Shown: positions 21,375 through 32,819 of the stretch, piece by piece
How positions within the stretch are numbered: position 1 is the stretch's first letter
Layout: each line of letters opens with the position of its first letter
From: Hermatobates lingyangjiaoensis
Lineage: Eukaryota > Arthropoda > Insecta > Hemiptera > Hermatobatidae
Assembly (NCBI GenBank): GCA_026182355.1
Contig: JAPFBL010000070.1
Location: 855,501 to 919,500, forward strand
Direction: 5' to 3'
DNA: 64,000 bases
Notes under the pieces: model-generated
Told to the model about the DNA's origin: nothing
What the model saw: the letters and a program-made list of their open reading frames with translations, nothing else
Database searches by the model: none
Translations under genes and position numbers: made by a program

Positions 21375-21550
21375 ATATATATATAAGTTAGCGGAGTTGG
21401 CGGTGGCTGTACCGCCGGCATACGCGAGTCAGAGTCTTTGTTTACGCACAGAGACAGATTATCAAGGCTGGCCTCGAGAAGGGGGTCGGTCAGTCAGTGT
21501 GTCGCGCTTGTATAATAAACATTACCTTTCATTCGTGTGTCATTCACAAC
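21375..21550 (+). promoter_or_regulatory. GC-rich block with TATA box and poly-A signal, possible solo LTR
   Basis: ATATATAAG at about 21376 is followed by about 120 bases of much higher GC content (GGAGTTGGCGGTGGCTG, GCCTCGAGAAGGGGGTCGG). TATAATAAAC, a possible polyadenylation signal, lies at about 21510. TATA box, transcribed block and poly-A signal in about 140 bases is the usual layout of an LTR. A host promoter with a first exon is the alternative. No matching second copy or target duplication was found. Confidence 0.35.
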
Positions 21551-22255
21551 TATTTTTAATGTAATAGAAGGATTATTTTGACTTTTCTACATGCAATCGT
21601 ATATGTTTTTGAAGAAACTTGTTTTTAAGAATTGTATATGTGTTTAACTCAATTGTCATATATGTTTTTAACTGAAATTGTTAAAAAAAAATTATTCAAA
21701 AATCCAAGTACGCCGCAGACGGAACGGTATATTCTCTAGTCTGTGTTTTACCCCTTTTCAATCTTTAAGTCGTAAATGTCCAGTTTGGATCATCTTTCTT
21801 ATTTTATAGTATTTTTTTTAAAGATTACACGAGTTTTTTTATAAAATTTACCTATGATAGAGTGTCTTGGGTATAAATATAAATAATTATGGTTTTTTAC
21901 ATAAGTGCATATTGTGCACATCGTTGTTCCCCTGAAATTAAGTTGTAAACTATACATGAAGTTAGCAACCTACTCTTGACTAAGACGGATGTTGACAAGT
22001 GATTAATTTGAAAATTCATGGTGCAGATAGGAGCGTCTTGTGATCTTTACTAGAGTAGAAAAAGATTGATGTTTCTGACCCTTGCCACTATGTTAACTTA
22101 AGCCTTGTTATTCTAATTCAAAAACACCAACAATTACGCTCAAAAAACATACACCAAACATTTTTATTTATTAAAGAATACTACACAATTAACAATTTCA
22201 GTGTAATATGATACATCCTTTCTTCGACCCCGACACATATAAATACATACTTAAA
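21551..22255. other. AT-rich DNA, nothing recognised
   Basis: No coding motif or repeat arm was recognised here. Confidence 0.45.
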
Positions 22256-22261
22256 TGAGAC

Positions 22262-22705
22262 ACACTGGGGAAGCATTATGTCCCCACACAAAAAAGTTTA
22301 TTATAAGAAACTAACAACGCGTTTCAAATACTCGATGTTCTTCTTCAGGTTACATCTAAAAAATATATGCATATATGCGCTTTAGGAACATCGGGGTGAA
22401 ATAATTAAAATTGAATACAATATCTGACACTATTGAGTGATAACATGGGAATAGTATTAAAACTAGTGTTTAATACCAATAGTATTTAATCCTACTCACA
22501 TGATATCATTTAATAGCGTCAGATATTCGACAGTCAGATATTGTACTCAATTTTAATTATTTTACCCCGATGTTCCTAAAGCGCATTTATGCATATATTT
22601 TTTAGAAGTAACGTGAAGAAGGACACCAAGTATTTGAAACGAGTTGTTAGTTTCTTATAATAAACTTTTTTTGTTTAGAGACATAATACTTTCCCCAATA
22701 TGAGC
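22262..22705. repeat. PLE-type inverted repeat (family A-like)
   Basis: Arms 22270-22438 and 22525-22700 are inverted copies with words CATTATGTCCCCACACAAAA, AAGAAACTAACAACGCG and CGGGGTGAAATAATTAAAAT. The position of the hammerhead-like motif is kept in both arms (minus strand 22322-22348, CTGAAGA ... GAAACGCG; plus strand 22613-22639, GTGAAGA ... GAAACGAG). The cores and hairpins are decayed. The layout matches the cassette at 417-1009. Confidence 0.65.
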
Positions 22706-22767
22706 AAATACCACGCTATAACAGATAGCACAATTAATGAATTGAATAATACAGTTGGATTTTTTGT

Positions 22768-23530
22768 TTACTATAAGTAAAGTATAGTGATCGTGAAAAA
22801 AATTCGATCTCGAAATTTTGACGGAATTATATGTTTTGAGGTCCCAAAAGTCGTTTTATCATGTATTCTCGATGATGTCTGTGTGAGGGTGGGTGGGTGA
22901 GTGTGTTAGCATTGCTTGTTACCACGCTACGGTCCAGAATCTTTGATGGATCAAGTTGATATTTTACAGAATAATGTAGTGTAGAAGATTCCTATTGTTT
23001 GGGAAGAATTATGCATGACGGGAAAGTCACTTTTTTTGACAAAAACCTGTTTTTAGGAAACATTTTTTTCTCCTAAACTGTTAACTCTAGAGTTTTGAAA
23101 TTTGGGTATTATCTATGTAGTCAGAAACGGAACAAACGATAGATATATTCAGAATTTTAAAAGAACGAAAAATATTTTTTTTCAATAAAATATAAAAAGT
23201 TTGACTTATAAATCAATCTCAAAACTTGTGAGAGTGATACAAGCTATACCGTTTGACAGATCAAAATAAACCTATGACTACAAATAGAACATTATGTGGA
23301 AGCTGAGCTGAGCTATTTTTTTTCAAATTACGTTCACTAAAGGGGCGTTAGAGTTCGATTTCTGTTTACAGAAAATGTTTTTTTGACGCTAAACGGCTCA
23401 TTCAAAAATCATGAAAATTTGACCAAAAATGGAACAAAAGATTAGGAATTCACAAAAAAAAAAACTCATGAAATTTCAATTATAGCAAAGAGCAATAAAG
23501 TTATAAAAAAAACTGTTTGTTTATCCTAGA
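22768..23530 (+). repeat. dispersed repeat G, copy 1
   Basis: It starts at ACTATAAGTAAAGTATAGTG, includes GTCTGTGTGAGGGTGGGTGG and ACAAAAACCTGTTTTTAGGA, and shares these in order with 33562-34156 and 35630-36152. This copy runs on past the others with GACGCTAAACGGCTCATTCA. No coding motif is visible. The element class is unknown. Confidence 0.6.
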
Positions 23531-23639
23531 TCTAAGTGATTGCTTATGATTTTTTATTTAATTTATATATTTTTGGATACTTTATTAAACGTATCTCCTT
23601 ATCTTATATATATAATTGTTTTCTTCCTTCTTTTAAATT

Positions 23640-23890
23640 TCTCTCTAATTCTCCTTGATTCTTTATTTACTCAACTTGTACAGCTTATCTGAATTTCTCT
23701 TTATACCTTCTTTTAATTCTACTATTTTAAGTCCGGGTGCTTGGTCCAGCACTGGCGGTTGCTTGCCGTTGTGTCTACAACGTGCTTGGTCTCCCTTTCT
23801 CTTTTCTCCTGAAGATGGATTGCCCAATAAATTTGAGTTTGTGTGTTCCTTTACTTTGTATGTTACTCTTTTTGAATTTTTAACTCATAT
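23640..23890 (+). repeat. PLE pLTR fragment (family C), diverged
   Basis: GTGCTTGGTCTCCCTTTCTC, TCCTGAAGATGGATTGCCC and AATAAATTTGAGTTTG follow the order of the other family C copies. The hairpin is weakened. Confidence 0.4.
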
Positions 23891-23944
23891 GGTATCCAGT
23901 TTTGATGGTCTTTCTGTTTATTAAGGATATATATACCTATTTAC

Positions 23945-24050
23945 TTTTTTATGGAGGTTTGGTCTGACTTCAAACAATACAACAATTTTAAGCCGACGTT
24001 TCGTCAATATACGTAGACATCTTCAGGGATAGACCAAACCTCGTTAAAAT
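23945..24050 (-). repeat. PLE pLTR fragment (family H)
   Basis: This minus-strand copy contains the motif at 23999-24026 and the words GGTCTATCCCTGAAGATGTC and GTTTGAAGTCAGACCAAACC. It matches 35290-35625, 37775-38125 and 53555-53650 in layout. Confidence 0.6.
23999..24026 (-). ncRNA. hammerhead-like motif
   Basis: The minus strand reads CTGAAGA, T, a GTC...GAC hairpin, then GAAACGTCGGC. This is the most common variant in the window (GAAACGTNGG). CTGAAGA keeps the CUGANGA core. Confidence 0.55.
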
Positions 24051-24229
24051 GACGGAAGGAAGAATGATTTTTACAGAGTAGATTTTACACAACGACGTAT
24101 TTTGAGTACTTAGAGTACTTCCTTAGTTTATATCTAGTTTAGTATGAAAAAAGACAGTTGTATTTAGTAGGTTTTTTATGTATTTTAGTAATGTTCGTAT
24201 ATATATTTTATTTATTTAGTAAGTCTTTG

Positions 24230-24482
24230 TGTAAATTTTTTTTACAGAGTTGGTCTTTCTTTCCCTCATTCTAATCATGAACTAACAAAAACTGATTGCA
24301 AAGCTCGTGAGTTAAATACAGAACAGTTATACCTAATGCGTGGTCTAATTCAAGTGAATATTGAACTTAAGTATTATTAGCATAGTCAGTAGTTACTTCG
24401 ATTAAAAACAGCTTACACTTCTTCCCAGAAGCAATATTACAATTTTGAAGGATGTTCTGAATTGGTTATTGCTAAGGTAGGT
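24230..24482 (+). pseudogene. exon-like segment with splice sites and two stops
   Basis: A polypyrimidine stretch ending in ACAG (24247) precedes a frame reading VGLSFPHSNHELTKTDCKAR and ELNTEQLYLMRGLIQVNIEL. The frame continues KYY, stop, HSQ, stop, LLRLKTAYTSSQKQYYNF and EGCSELVIAK, then a donor-like AAG/GTAGGT at 24476. Both stops are TAG, one point change from the CAG that would fit the Q-rich context. I cannot name the protein. It may be an exon of a pseudogene, or chance. Confidence 0.35.
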
Positions 24483-24995
24483 GTGTGCTTTTTTAATGAG
24501 AGCCAGTTCTTGAATTCGAATTTCCACGATAATGGTTGCACTTTGAAATGGAATTAGTAAAATATTTATTGGTTGTATCATTTTGACTAAGTTCTTGATA
24601 CTTGATACAAAAAATTAATAAAAACCTTTTGAAGATGTATTTCTAATATGTTTGTACTAAATGGTACTTGTTTCGGTGGTACTTACTTCTTGAAAGTAAC
24701 ACCCGGACATTAGGTTGGGTAGCCAAGCAACGATGACGTGGGTCCTCGTGTGATAAACAAGTCACCTCATTATCGATCAGGGCTTAACGTACACTCTCCT
24801 TTAACGACTCACAGTATTGGCTTATCACAAAGCCAGAAGTTCTCTTTACTTCAAACCTTTCTGCTGGAAATCCTGAAACTTTAACTCAGTTTTATACAGA
24901 ATATCTACTTAAAAAAAGTAGCTTATAATCTTCATTTAATGAAAGTATACGTTAAACCACTAAAGGATTAGGTACTATTTCATCAGATCCCCATA
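24483..24995. other. unassigned DNA
   Basis: No motif was recognised. A moderately GC-richer patch at 24710-24850 has short open frames only. Confidence 0.35.
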
Positions 24996-24997
24996 TA

Positions 24998-25555
24998 TGT
25001 AATGTGATCCAAAATTAAGCACACTTTTTCGCGCGCTCTGGACACAGAAATTTCAAAATTTTGTTGATGTTGAATTGATACACTCGTCATGATGATATGG
25101 TATCTTCATAGTTATGGCTATTTAGCATGTGTTTTTTTATGTGAGAGGCATAAAGGTTAGACACATGTTTGCGTGCTCGACGATTTTTTGCTGTTGAAAA
25201 AATAATTACCTGTGGAATAATTTATAAATATCTTCTTTTTTTTTTGCTCAATTTACTTACCGTACTCAACCGTCAACATTTCAAGAGTTCTTGAGCACTT
25301 AATACTGAATTTTACACAAGAATTAATGAAACCAATCTGCTCCTTATTTTCAACTGCAAAAAAATTACCGAGCACGCAAACACCTCATTAACCTCATGTA
25401 ACTTCTCTCATAAAAACAACACATGCTATACGGTCAAAACTGTGAACATATAATCGTCACGAGTGTACCAACACAAAAATAAAAAAGTTTAGAAATTTAG
25501 AGTCTATGGAGCGCGTGAAATTGAAAAAGTCATCTTACTTTTAGATCACACCTTG
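24998..25555. mobile_element. palindromic mariner transposon remnant
   Basis: Long inverted arms (about 24998-25230 and 25340-25555) share TGTGATCxAAAAxTAAG, a GCGCGCT/CACGCGCT block, CACTCGTxATGAT and GTTTGCGTGCTCG. The outer ends sit at TA dinucleotides (24996-24997 and 25556-25557), the mariner target. The right arm continues into the start of a mariner transposase, and the left arm stops where that coding region would begin. The element is therefore two copies of the same 5' end joined head to head. Confidence 0.75.
25253..25354 (-). pseudogene. mariner transposase N-terminal fragment
   Basis: The minus strand reads VENKEQIGFINSCVKF, then SIKCSRTLEMLTVEYGK and a stop. It matches the start of mariner transposases (a KEQR, CxKF, TxEML, YG pattern). 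The DNA-binding and DDD catalytic parts are missing. It lies between the two inverted arms. Confidence 0.65.
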
Positions 25556-25559
25556 TATT

Positions 25560-27320
25560 GTAGAACTTTAAAATAAAAACTGGGAAGCTTGCATTGTCCG
25601 AATGGATCTTTTACTATTTCAAAGACATTAAATCAGTTTAAATTTGTTTGAACGAAAAGATACTTTTCATACTAGATTTTGCACTTCATTATCTGTTTAG
25701 AAGAAAAAGAAAAGTATACTAAAGTTGAAACTATTAACACATAAACCTATTCCAGACTGATGATGGTAAATATAATGCCTGTATTGTGAGAGGTTACAGC
25801 GAAAGTGCTAAAAAAATACTTTCGTCGATCAAGTAGAAGTTAGATGTTATCAAAAATAACTGAGTGACACAAAATGAGAAAGAGACTATTGGTTCTGTAA
25901 TAGGCCAGAATTAGTAGTTAATATGGCACAGATAAATAAGGTACAGTTTTAAATTACACTATAGAGGATGGAAGCAAAATGTTATTTATCAGTATACTAA
26001 AGCATGTGGAGTCTATACAGGTCATCGTACGATGATAAAGCTAACATTAGACTAAAACTAAACCAATAATTCAATTATTTTCTCATCTTACTGTGCAAGT
26101 GATTATTATACTATTATTAACATGCAACACATACAGTTATAAATTTGTGATAAAATCGTGATATGAGTTATAATCACAGTATGTACAGAGCTATACTCTG
26201 TACTGTATAGTACAGATGACGTATAATTTTGTGAAATAATGCAGCATAAGAAATCGTTTTAAGTACATTATAAGTATTAAAAAATATTTTTTTCCTGAAC
26301 TAAAATTTTTTGGACAGTTGTAATTATTTTTAGCCACTATTAAATTAATAGATCCAATTGATTGTCAAATTTATTATCACATATTGACAAAATATCAGAT
26401 TCTTTAATTATAATAACATTCATTTTTGCATAACATTAAACGAAAGAAGTTTAGCAAAGTCCATATCATTTTTAACAATTACTACTAATTAATTTAGAGT
26501 TTTTGTAAAACTATTAACAGAATGGAATGCAAATGTATGAAACATTATCAGTACAGAAATTAATATAAATTTATCCTGTAAGGTTATTTTCAAATAAAGG
26601 CCACAAACAACAAACATTGATATTTTGCAAGTTTTTTTTTTTTTTGCTAAAGACTAAGATTTTTGCGAAGGTCATTTGGTTTTGAAATATTTAAGTCTGA
26701 GAATTTTTCTATCCGTTTTTCAATGTTTTCCTTATAACTTTTACAAATATTGCCAGAACTGGATAGTTCTCTAAGCAGAGCTCCTTGTAACGATATTAAG
26801 CGATAGTATTTGGTTTATTAGCCACAAAGTAAGTAAGACATGTTTAAATGATAAAAAATACAAGGAAAAATGTAAATTCCTTGTATAAAAGTATGTAAAT
26901 ACTTTTCTAAGTAGCTTGGTTTATGTTGTTTTAGGATGTATGTGGTTATATGGGGCTATTTCTAAAACCCTAGCTGTCTGTCTGAAACAAACAGACAGGA
27001 ATTCCATTTTCATTACATTAGATATTGAAGAGAAAACAATTACTTTACAAACACTGTTTAATTATTCCTTGCAGACTTATTTAGAATTTCAATTTCACAA
27101 TGATGAGTTTGTAGGTTTTAATATTATCATTTAGACTTTATGCAAATATTTTCCATGGCATAGCATATGCCATGCATATCTATTATGACTGCAAAAGGTT
27201 TTTTTTAAAAAAAAAATTGGGGCAAATAATTTAAAATATTGTTAATTCCCATATGGAATGAGATTAATCAAATATAGAAATTGAACTGAAATATGCAAAA
27301 TATGTTTGCCTTACTAAATA
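25560..27320. other. AT-rich DNA, nothing recognised
   Basis: The 72-codon plus-strand frame at 26916-27134 has no family motif. No repeat arms were seen. Confidence 0.45.
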
Positions 27321-27337
27321 ACTTGGGGGGGGGGGGG

Positions 27338-27640
27338 GTCGCTCGGGGGGCGCTCGCCTCTGAAGTGCTTGATCCGGGGTTCAATACCCGCTCTGGCTCT
27401 GATTAATTTACAAGGGAGGTGAAAAAATCTGAGCACATCGTTACGCGGAGAGGACGTTAAGCCATCGGTCCCCATCCTGTACAATGTCAGGTACTCGTTA
27501 AAGCTCTCTAATAAATACACCTGAAATAGGCAAAATTTAAGATTCTCTAACTAGAATATTACTTGTTGTATCATAAAGAGCCAATGTCGGCTCATGCTTG
27601 TCTCCTCGTGAGACTAACATAGCAAGCTAACCTGCCCGAC
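27338..27640 (+). mobile_element. tRNA-derived SINE, tail type 2
   Basis: A poly-G run (27325-27338) replaces the A-box. The copy continues CGCTCGCCTCTGAAGTGC, the B-box GGGGTTCAATACCCGC, the family body (GGACGTTAAGCCATCGG, CAGGTACTCGTTAAAG), and a tail with TATCATAAAGAGCCAATG and CTCCTCGTGAGACTAACAT. The tail is the second type, shared with 43572-43826, 45585-45908 and 57342-57681. Confidence 0.8.
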
Positions 27641-27649
27641 TAAATAACT

Positions 27650-28916
27650 TATCTAAATATTCATGAGTAACTATTCTATGTGTAAATAGGCTAAATAACT
27701 TATGAAGTATGAGTGAAAAATAATACAGAAAAATCGTTTACCGTTATAAAAATTGATTTCCAAAAATCACTGAGAAATAAATTTGACATATTAGATCTTT
27801 TCATTGGTATTCTTTTTTCTTGGTGGTGCCTTACAAACAAATGTGAATAATTTGAATAAGAGAAAATTTTTTATAACGCGTTAAAGGTGATTACTAGAAC
27901 TTTTAGTTTAAGTTTTCAATTTGCACAGTTTCATTATAAAAACTCTATATCCTTCAAGCTGGAAGTAGTGGAACTGGTAGAATTCCAGAGAACGGAAATA
28001 TTTTCTTTTCCTTTCATCTCACTGTGGCAAACATATTTCAAAAAGAACACTACTTGTTCAATGTGCATTTTATTTATAACAAAACTTCGACGTTATGTTT
28101 GAAATTATATAACAGATAAACAAGAATGATAAAATAAATAAGACGAATTGTACAAACAAACAAGTAAAAGGTATGTTGTTATATAACAAGATTAGTGATT
28201 AATCTTTACTGGAGTTTTAAAATTTACTGGAGCCTGTGTCGGTATCTGCAAGCCTTATTCTCTTTCATCTTACTTTTTATTACTTATAGATGGAATGGTG
28301 GTTCTGCGAACAAAACCTGCACCTGTCCTTGGGTGCATTTTTAGCCGTTCAAAATATGGATATTCAGCATGACTTGTGAGAGAAATTCATGTCGAAGACA
28401 GTATTATTATAAATATTGGATCACCCATTTTGGCCAAAGACAGTATTATTATTATAAAATATTGCTGACAGATATGCGGTGCTCAGTTTGCATTATGATT
28501 AAGGAATAACTCACAGAGCAAAAATGTCAATTCTGGCTCTTAGGAAATAACTCCGTGCCCCATATTCTCTCACTTTTCATTCCTAGAGTAATTTATTCTA
28601 AAATTTGCTAAATTTAATTTATAGTAATTAGAATAATGACCTTAGTATTGCCATTTTATTAATTTTTTGTGTTAGTTTATTGAAATAAATTTGCTGTTTT
28701 ATAAATAGAGATACCTAAGACATAATTTTAACTGAATAGTTTGGGTAATTTTTTTATTTTTCTCTTTTGTGGAAAAAGTATTACTAAAAGTGTATGACGT
28801 CAAAAATCAAATGACTAGATTATTAACTTCATTATTTTTGGAGAAAGCGTAAAGCCCATCTAATCATAAAGGGCATACTTCATATAGCATAAGTTAGTAA
28901 CCATAAGGCACTACAC
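27650..28916. other. AT-rich DNA, nothing recognised
   Basis: The 71-codon plus-strand frame at 27887-28102 has no motif. A short duplicated phrase (GACAGTATTATTAT) occurs at 28398 and 28440. Confidence 0.45.
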
Positions 28917-29215
28917 TAAAAAATGACATTTATTAGCTAACAACCCCAGACTTCAGGGAGTTGCGTTGCGCTTTAACCATGGTGACACAGTAAGAAATGA
29001 GACTTATTAGACAACAGACACTGGCTTTCAGGTCATTAGGTTTTGCTCTAACCATGGTGGAGTTAATAAGAAATGGCACTTATTGGTCAACAAACACTGG
29101 TTTTAAAGTCATTAGATGGTACGCTGACCACTGTGGAGACACTGAAAAATAACACTTCTTAGCCACAGTCACTGGCTTTAATGTGTAAACACTAAAAAAT
29201 GGCACCTACTAACCA
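28917..29215 (+). repeat. degenerate tandem repeat, about 75-bp unit
   Basis: Four and a half diverged units follow each other. Each begins AARAAATGxCACTTATTAG and contains CACTGGCTTT, a TCATTAGxT block and ACCATGGTGG or ACCACTGTGG near the end. Unit 4 has lost part of the middle. It looks like an old minisatellite. Confidence 0.65.
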
Positions 29216-30475
29216 GCCACCACCAAAGAAGGAACAAGAAATGACATGAAACTAACAAAATATTCCACAAATTAAAACAAAAATTACAAAATACTTGATG
29301 AAGATACAAAGAACATAGGAACAATACAAGTCTCCAACAACAGGAAATAACGGCATGAACTCTCACAAATTTTATTCTCAGACTGTAAGAAAAAGAAGAA
29401 CAAGTCTCTGATCTATATCTGAAAATTCTTTCTAAGTGCATATGAAACAGAAATTATATATGAAGGAAATAAGTGTTTACAATATTAAATAAATTTATTA
29501 TCAATCTTTATTTGTCTAATCTTCCATTCATTTCTAATATACAATATTATTATAAATTATTAGATATTTATTTTAGAATCCAGATAATTATGAGTCACAT
29601 TTAAAAATTTTTAGATCATTATGCCAAACAAAAAGTGGTAACCTCCTTAGCAGAGTGACTGTTTCTTTCGAAGTAATTTGTAATCTTTTTTTGCCAGTGC
29701 CTCCTAATGAGAATGCTATTTGCAACTCGATGTTTCCCTTTCCCGCAAATTAGCAACTGTTAGTAAAGTTGATAGAAAAAACAAGAAGCTTAGTTCCTTG
29801 ATAACAAAGTGCAGCTTATATTTTTATGTGATTAATCCATTGTTTAACTTTGACATAGTTGCTGTGGTTTAACAAAAGACCTAATAGCAATACTGTTTTT
29901 TTTTCATATAGAAGGTAGAAAACCATTGTAATCAGAATGATTTGTTTTTGTTGTTTAGTATATCCAATATTATTGACGTGATATTTACTTGTATAAACAA
30001 TTAAAAGGGTCAACATTTATAATAGCAAAACTGCATTTGTGGAAGGTCTTTCTGTGTTATATATTTGTTAATGAAGTCTAATTGAAACTTTTCCAGGGCA
30101 TGCTTTATAAGAAAGAACTTTTAAAGAATGATAACAGGTGTTTAATAAATATATTGACTACAATACAAAAGACAAGGAACGTTGTGCTAAGAGAAATATA
30201 TTGTTGTTTGAGTTAAGAATGAGTTGACAATAGTTTAAGAATGGGATGAGTATGGGATCCAAATGTTGTAGATACCTGAAGTTCACAAACTTTGATGGTG
30301 AAATTTCATATTTTACACAAAAATTAGCCTTATTGTTTGGTAGTAATATTACATGATAATAAAGTCACATTTTTAGCCACTATATGTTTCTAGTCAACAT
30401 TTATTTTCTTGAGAAATTAAATTAAATTAAAATTAAATAGTTTGATTTTGATTTAAATTCTGGAGTATTGTTAAC
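29216..30475. other. AT-rich DNA, nothing recognised
   Basis: Short frames at 29178-29441 and 29816-30016 on the minus strand show no motif. Confidence 0.45.
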
Positions 30476-30477
30476 TT

Positions 30478-30990
30478 CTTACTATACTGTATACAGCAGT
30501 GTAAAAATAAGTGACATCAAACTCGCTTCCCAACCAAGAATAGTTTGCTCCTGATAATGGACGAGTTCCAAAACCGGTCGAAATCTAGGAATCATGTAAA
30601 TGTAATATAAAGGCTTATTTATTGTATAGTAGATATGTTGAGTTCATCTTATTAATACATAATTTTTAATCAATTTTAAACCTGTTTTGATCGTTGTGTA
30701 CCTTAGCTTTCCAGCCATTACACCAATAAATCAAACCAGGCCGACATTGTACGTGTTGCCCTTTAGTCATTTTAAACCATATTTATGGACATTCCTGCAA
30801 CAAGAAACAAAAAAAAAGTCAACGAAACACTGTAAAACATCTCAGTTTACAGCTCATGACCGCTCCAAATGGTTCAAAAGTCAAAGACTTTAGATAATAA
30901 AGAACATTTATAAAAAAATGTAATGTAGTGTTACCCTGTACACCTACGAGTATGTTAGTTTCGCTCGACCGGTTTTGGACTCTTTGTCCA
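30478..30990. repeat. inverted PLE-type motif pair (family I)
   Basis: The plus strand at 30551-30590 reads CTGATAATGGACGAGTTCC, AAAACCGGTC, GAAATC. The minus strand at about 30940-30990 reads CTGTTTGGACAAAGAGTCC, AAAACCGGTCGA, GCGAAACTAAC. The two are clearly related and in inverted orientation, about 350 bp apart. The intervening DNA has no motif. The first copy has a decayed hammerhead-like core. Confidence 0.45.
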
Positions 30991-31212
30991 AACAGCCCAA
31001 TAGAAAACAAAACTCAATCAACCTTCCTTAATATAAGTTATACTAATACTTTTAGTTTGTATGATTTACATCATATCATTTCAAATATTCAGAATACAAG
31101 ACTTTAAATTCAGTTGAATTATTATTTAAAAGTAAAAAAAAATATTTTTCGCTAATATTCACATTGTGTCGCAACAGTAGTTTAGTTATATAATTATATT
31201 CGTTTATTTAAG

Positions 31213-31395
31213 AAGCAGACCTTCGTTTATGCATGTCTAGTTAAATTGTATGCCTATTTTTAATTTCACAACTTTATTGATAAATTTCTGTCTTGTACCA
31301 TAAAAATGGAGAAACTATATTAGAGAAATTGAGAGACTTAATTGAAAAGTTATGAAATTAAAAATAGGCATAAATTTAACTAGACTTATTTAATT
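31213..31395. pseudogene. fold-back of a PLE N-terminal coding end
   Basis: The minus strand of 31213-31290 reads GTRQKFINKVVKLKIGIQFN, stop, TCINEGLLLK, which is the recurrent PLE end motif. Inverted sequence at about 31350-31395 repeats ATGAAATTAAAAATAGGCAT and AACTAGACTTATTTAA. A TA-rich tract borders both sides. Confidence 0.55.
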
Positions 31396-31993
31396 ACATA
31401 TATACATTACAGGAGTGCTAGCAGACCGTACATTCATGGCTCCTACCTTTACGTAAGCCTTGAGTTTAGTTACTATTCCCCAGGAGAATTGCTTAACCTG
31501 GCTTTGCATTCACGGTTCCACTAATGATATATATTCCCATGGAGGTTTATATGAGATGCCAAACAAACATGTTATAAGCTTTCTCTAAATGATAGAATAT
31601 ATTTTAATGTAGCCGTTTGAATAATTGTACAAAAAGTTTAACCCAATAGAGCACAAATATGTATATACCTGTATTAAAAACTGATAAAACTAATTGCAAA
31701 ATATGATAAGCAAAAAATAAAAATATTAATGAGAATATAGAAATATTAACAATCAATGGCAGAAAAAAAATGTGCCTTCCATTGAATACTCTAATGTTTG
31801 TCATTCGTGTCTTTAAACCAAACAAATTATTTTGATTGTATACTGAATAAAATACAAATAAAGTGTATATTTAATTCTGAAAGGCACATTGTAATGACTT
31901 TTATTTGTTCTATTATCTTAATATCTCGAACTATAAAAATGGCAAAAGCTAATTTTGCACTTTTACAAAATATTAGGTTTTAAGATTTTGAGA
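31396..31993. other. AT-rich DNA, nothing recognised
   Basis: Short frames only (31604-31825 minus, 31798-31983 plus), with no motif. Confidence 0.4.
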
Positions 31994-32125
31994 GTAGAGA
32001 TCAGTTCTCAAACTTTTTTACTTCAGAATGCAACTATGAAATGGCCAAATCTTTAGGGAGCATAAGAAAATTTAGTCCTGAAATTTAAAAATTGAAAAAT
32101 GGTAGAAAAGTTAAAAGAGTAGTTT

Positions 32126-32217
<92 letters not shown>

Positions 32218-32510
32218 GTGAGAAAGAGAGTGAGTGAGAAAGAGAGAGAGATATCAGTAACAAATGATATAAGTCCCTAAGGAAAGGAAAAAATAAATTA
32301 TTATCCATTGTTGTTTGAAGATTAAAGAAATTTAGCTTCCAGTTCAAAATATCAAGTGGCGGAGATTCGACTCAGACTTGAAAACCATTGGTGTTTCTAA
32401 AATAAATGAAAATGTTTAAAGTATAAATCTGTTATATAAATTTAATCTTTTGTTATCTTGGGGTGCACCAATGCCCCCTGGCGCACGGTTTGAGAAGCTC
32501 TGGCTTAGAT
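31994..32510. mobile_element. hAT-like non-autonomous element with (GA)n core
   Basis: The left end CAGTTCTCAAACTTTTTT (from 32002) and the right end, read in reverse, CAGAGCTTCTCAAACCG (to 32502) resemble hAT terminal repeats. The flanks GTAGAGAT (31994-32001) and GCTTAGAT (32503-32510) match at six of eight bases, the right length for a hAT target duplication. The element is about 500 bp with no transposase. A 90-bp (GA)n run lies inside. Confidence 0.5.
32133..32250 (+). repeat. (GA)n microsatellite
   Basis: An almost pure GA run of about 85 bases, followed by GTGAGTGAGAAAGAGA variants. Confidence 0.95.
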
Positions 32511-32818
32511 GATACACAGATAAAAATGTTACTCAAAAAGCAATATTTTGTCGAATAGTTAACCAAATTAATATTAAATTAATATTTTGTAGAATTTTTA
32601 ACAAAATTAATATTAAATTAATCCGTATATAAATAATATTTTGTCAAAATGGCAACGAAATTAATATTAAATTAATGCGTATATAATTTTGGAAATTTCT
32701 TGCTGTGTTTAAACTCAATGTAATTGAACAACCAGTTGTTTTCTAAGAAAATACTTCAATATGATGCAATCTGTTACTTTTTATATTGGCAAAAATAAAA
32801 AAAAAACAAGAAGTCTCC
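32511..32818. other. AT-rich DNA with short internal repeats
   Basis: The phrase AAATTAATATTAAATTAAT recurs three times between 32565 and 32680 in a 50-70-bp periodic pattern. Nothing else was recognised. Confidence 0.45.
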
Positions 32819-32819
32819 A

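Noticed and set aside
32111..32347. ORF with a long LS run
   Set aside because: It is a translation of the (GA)n tract.
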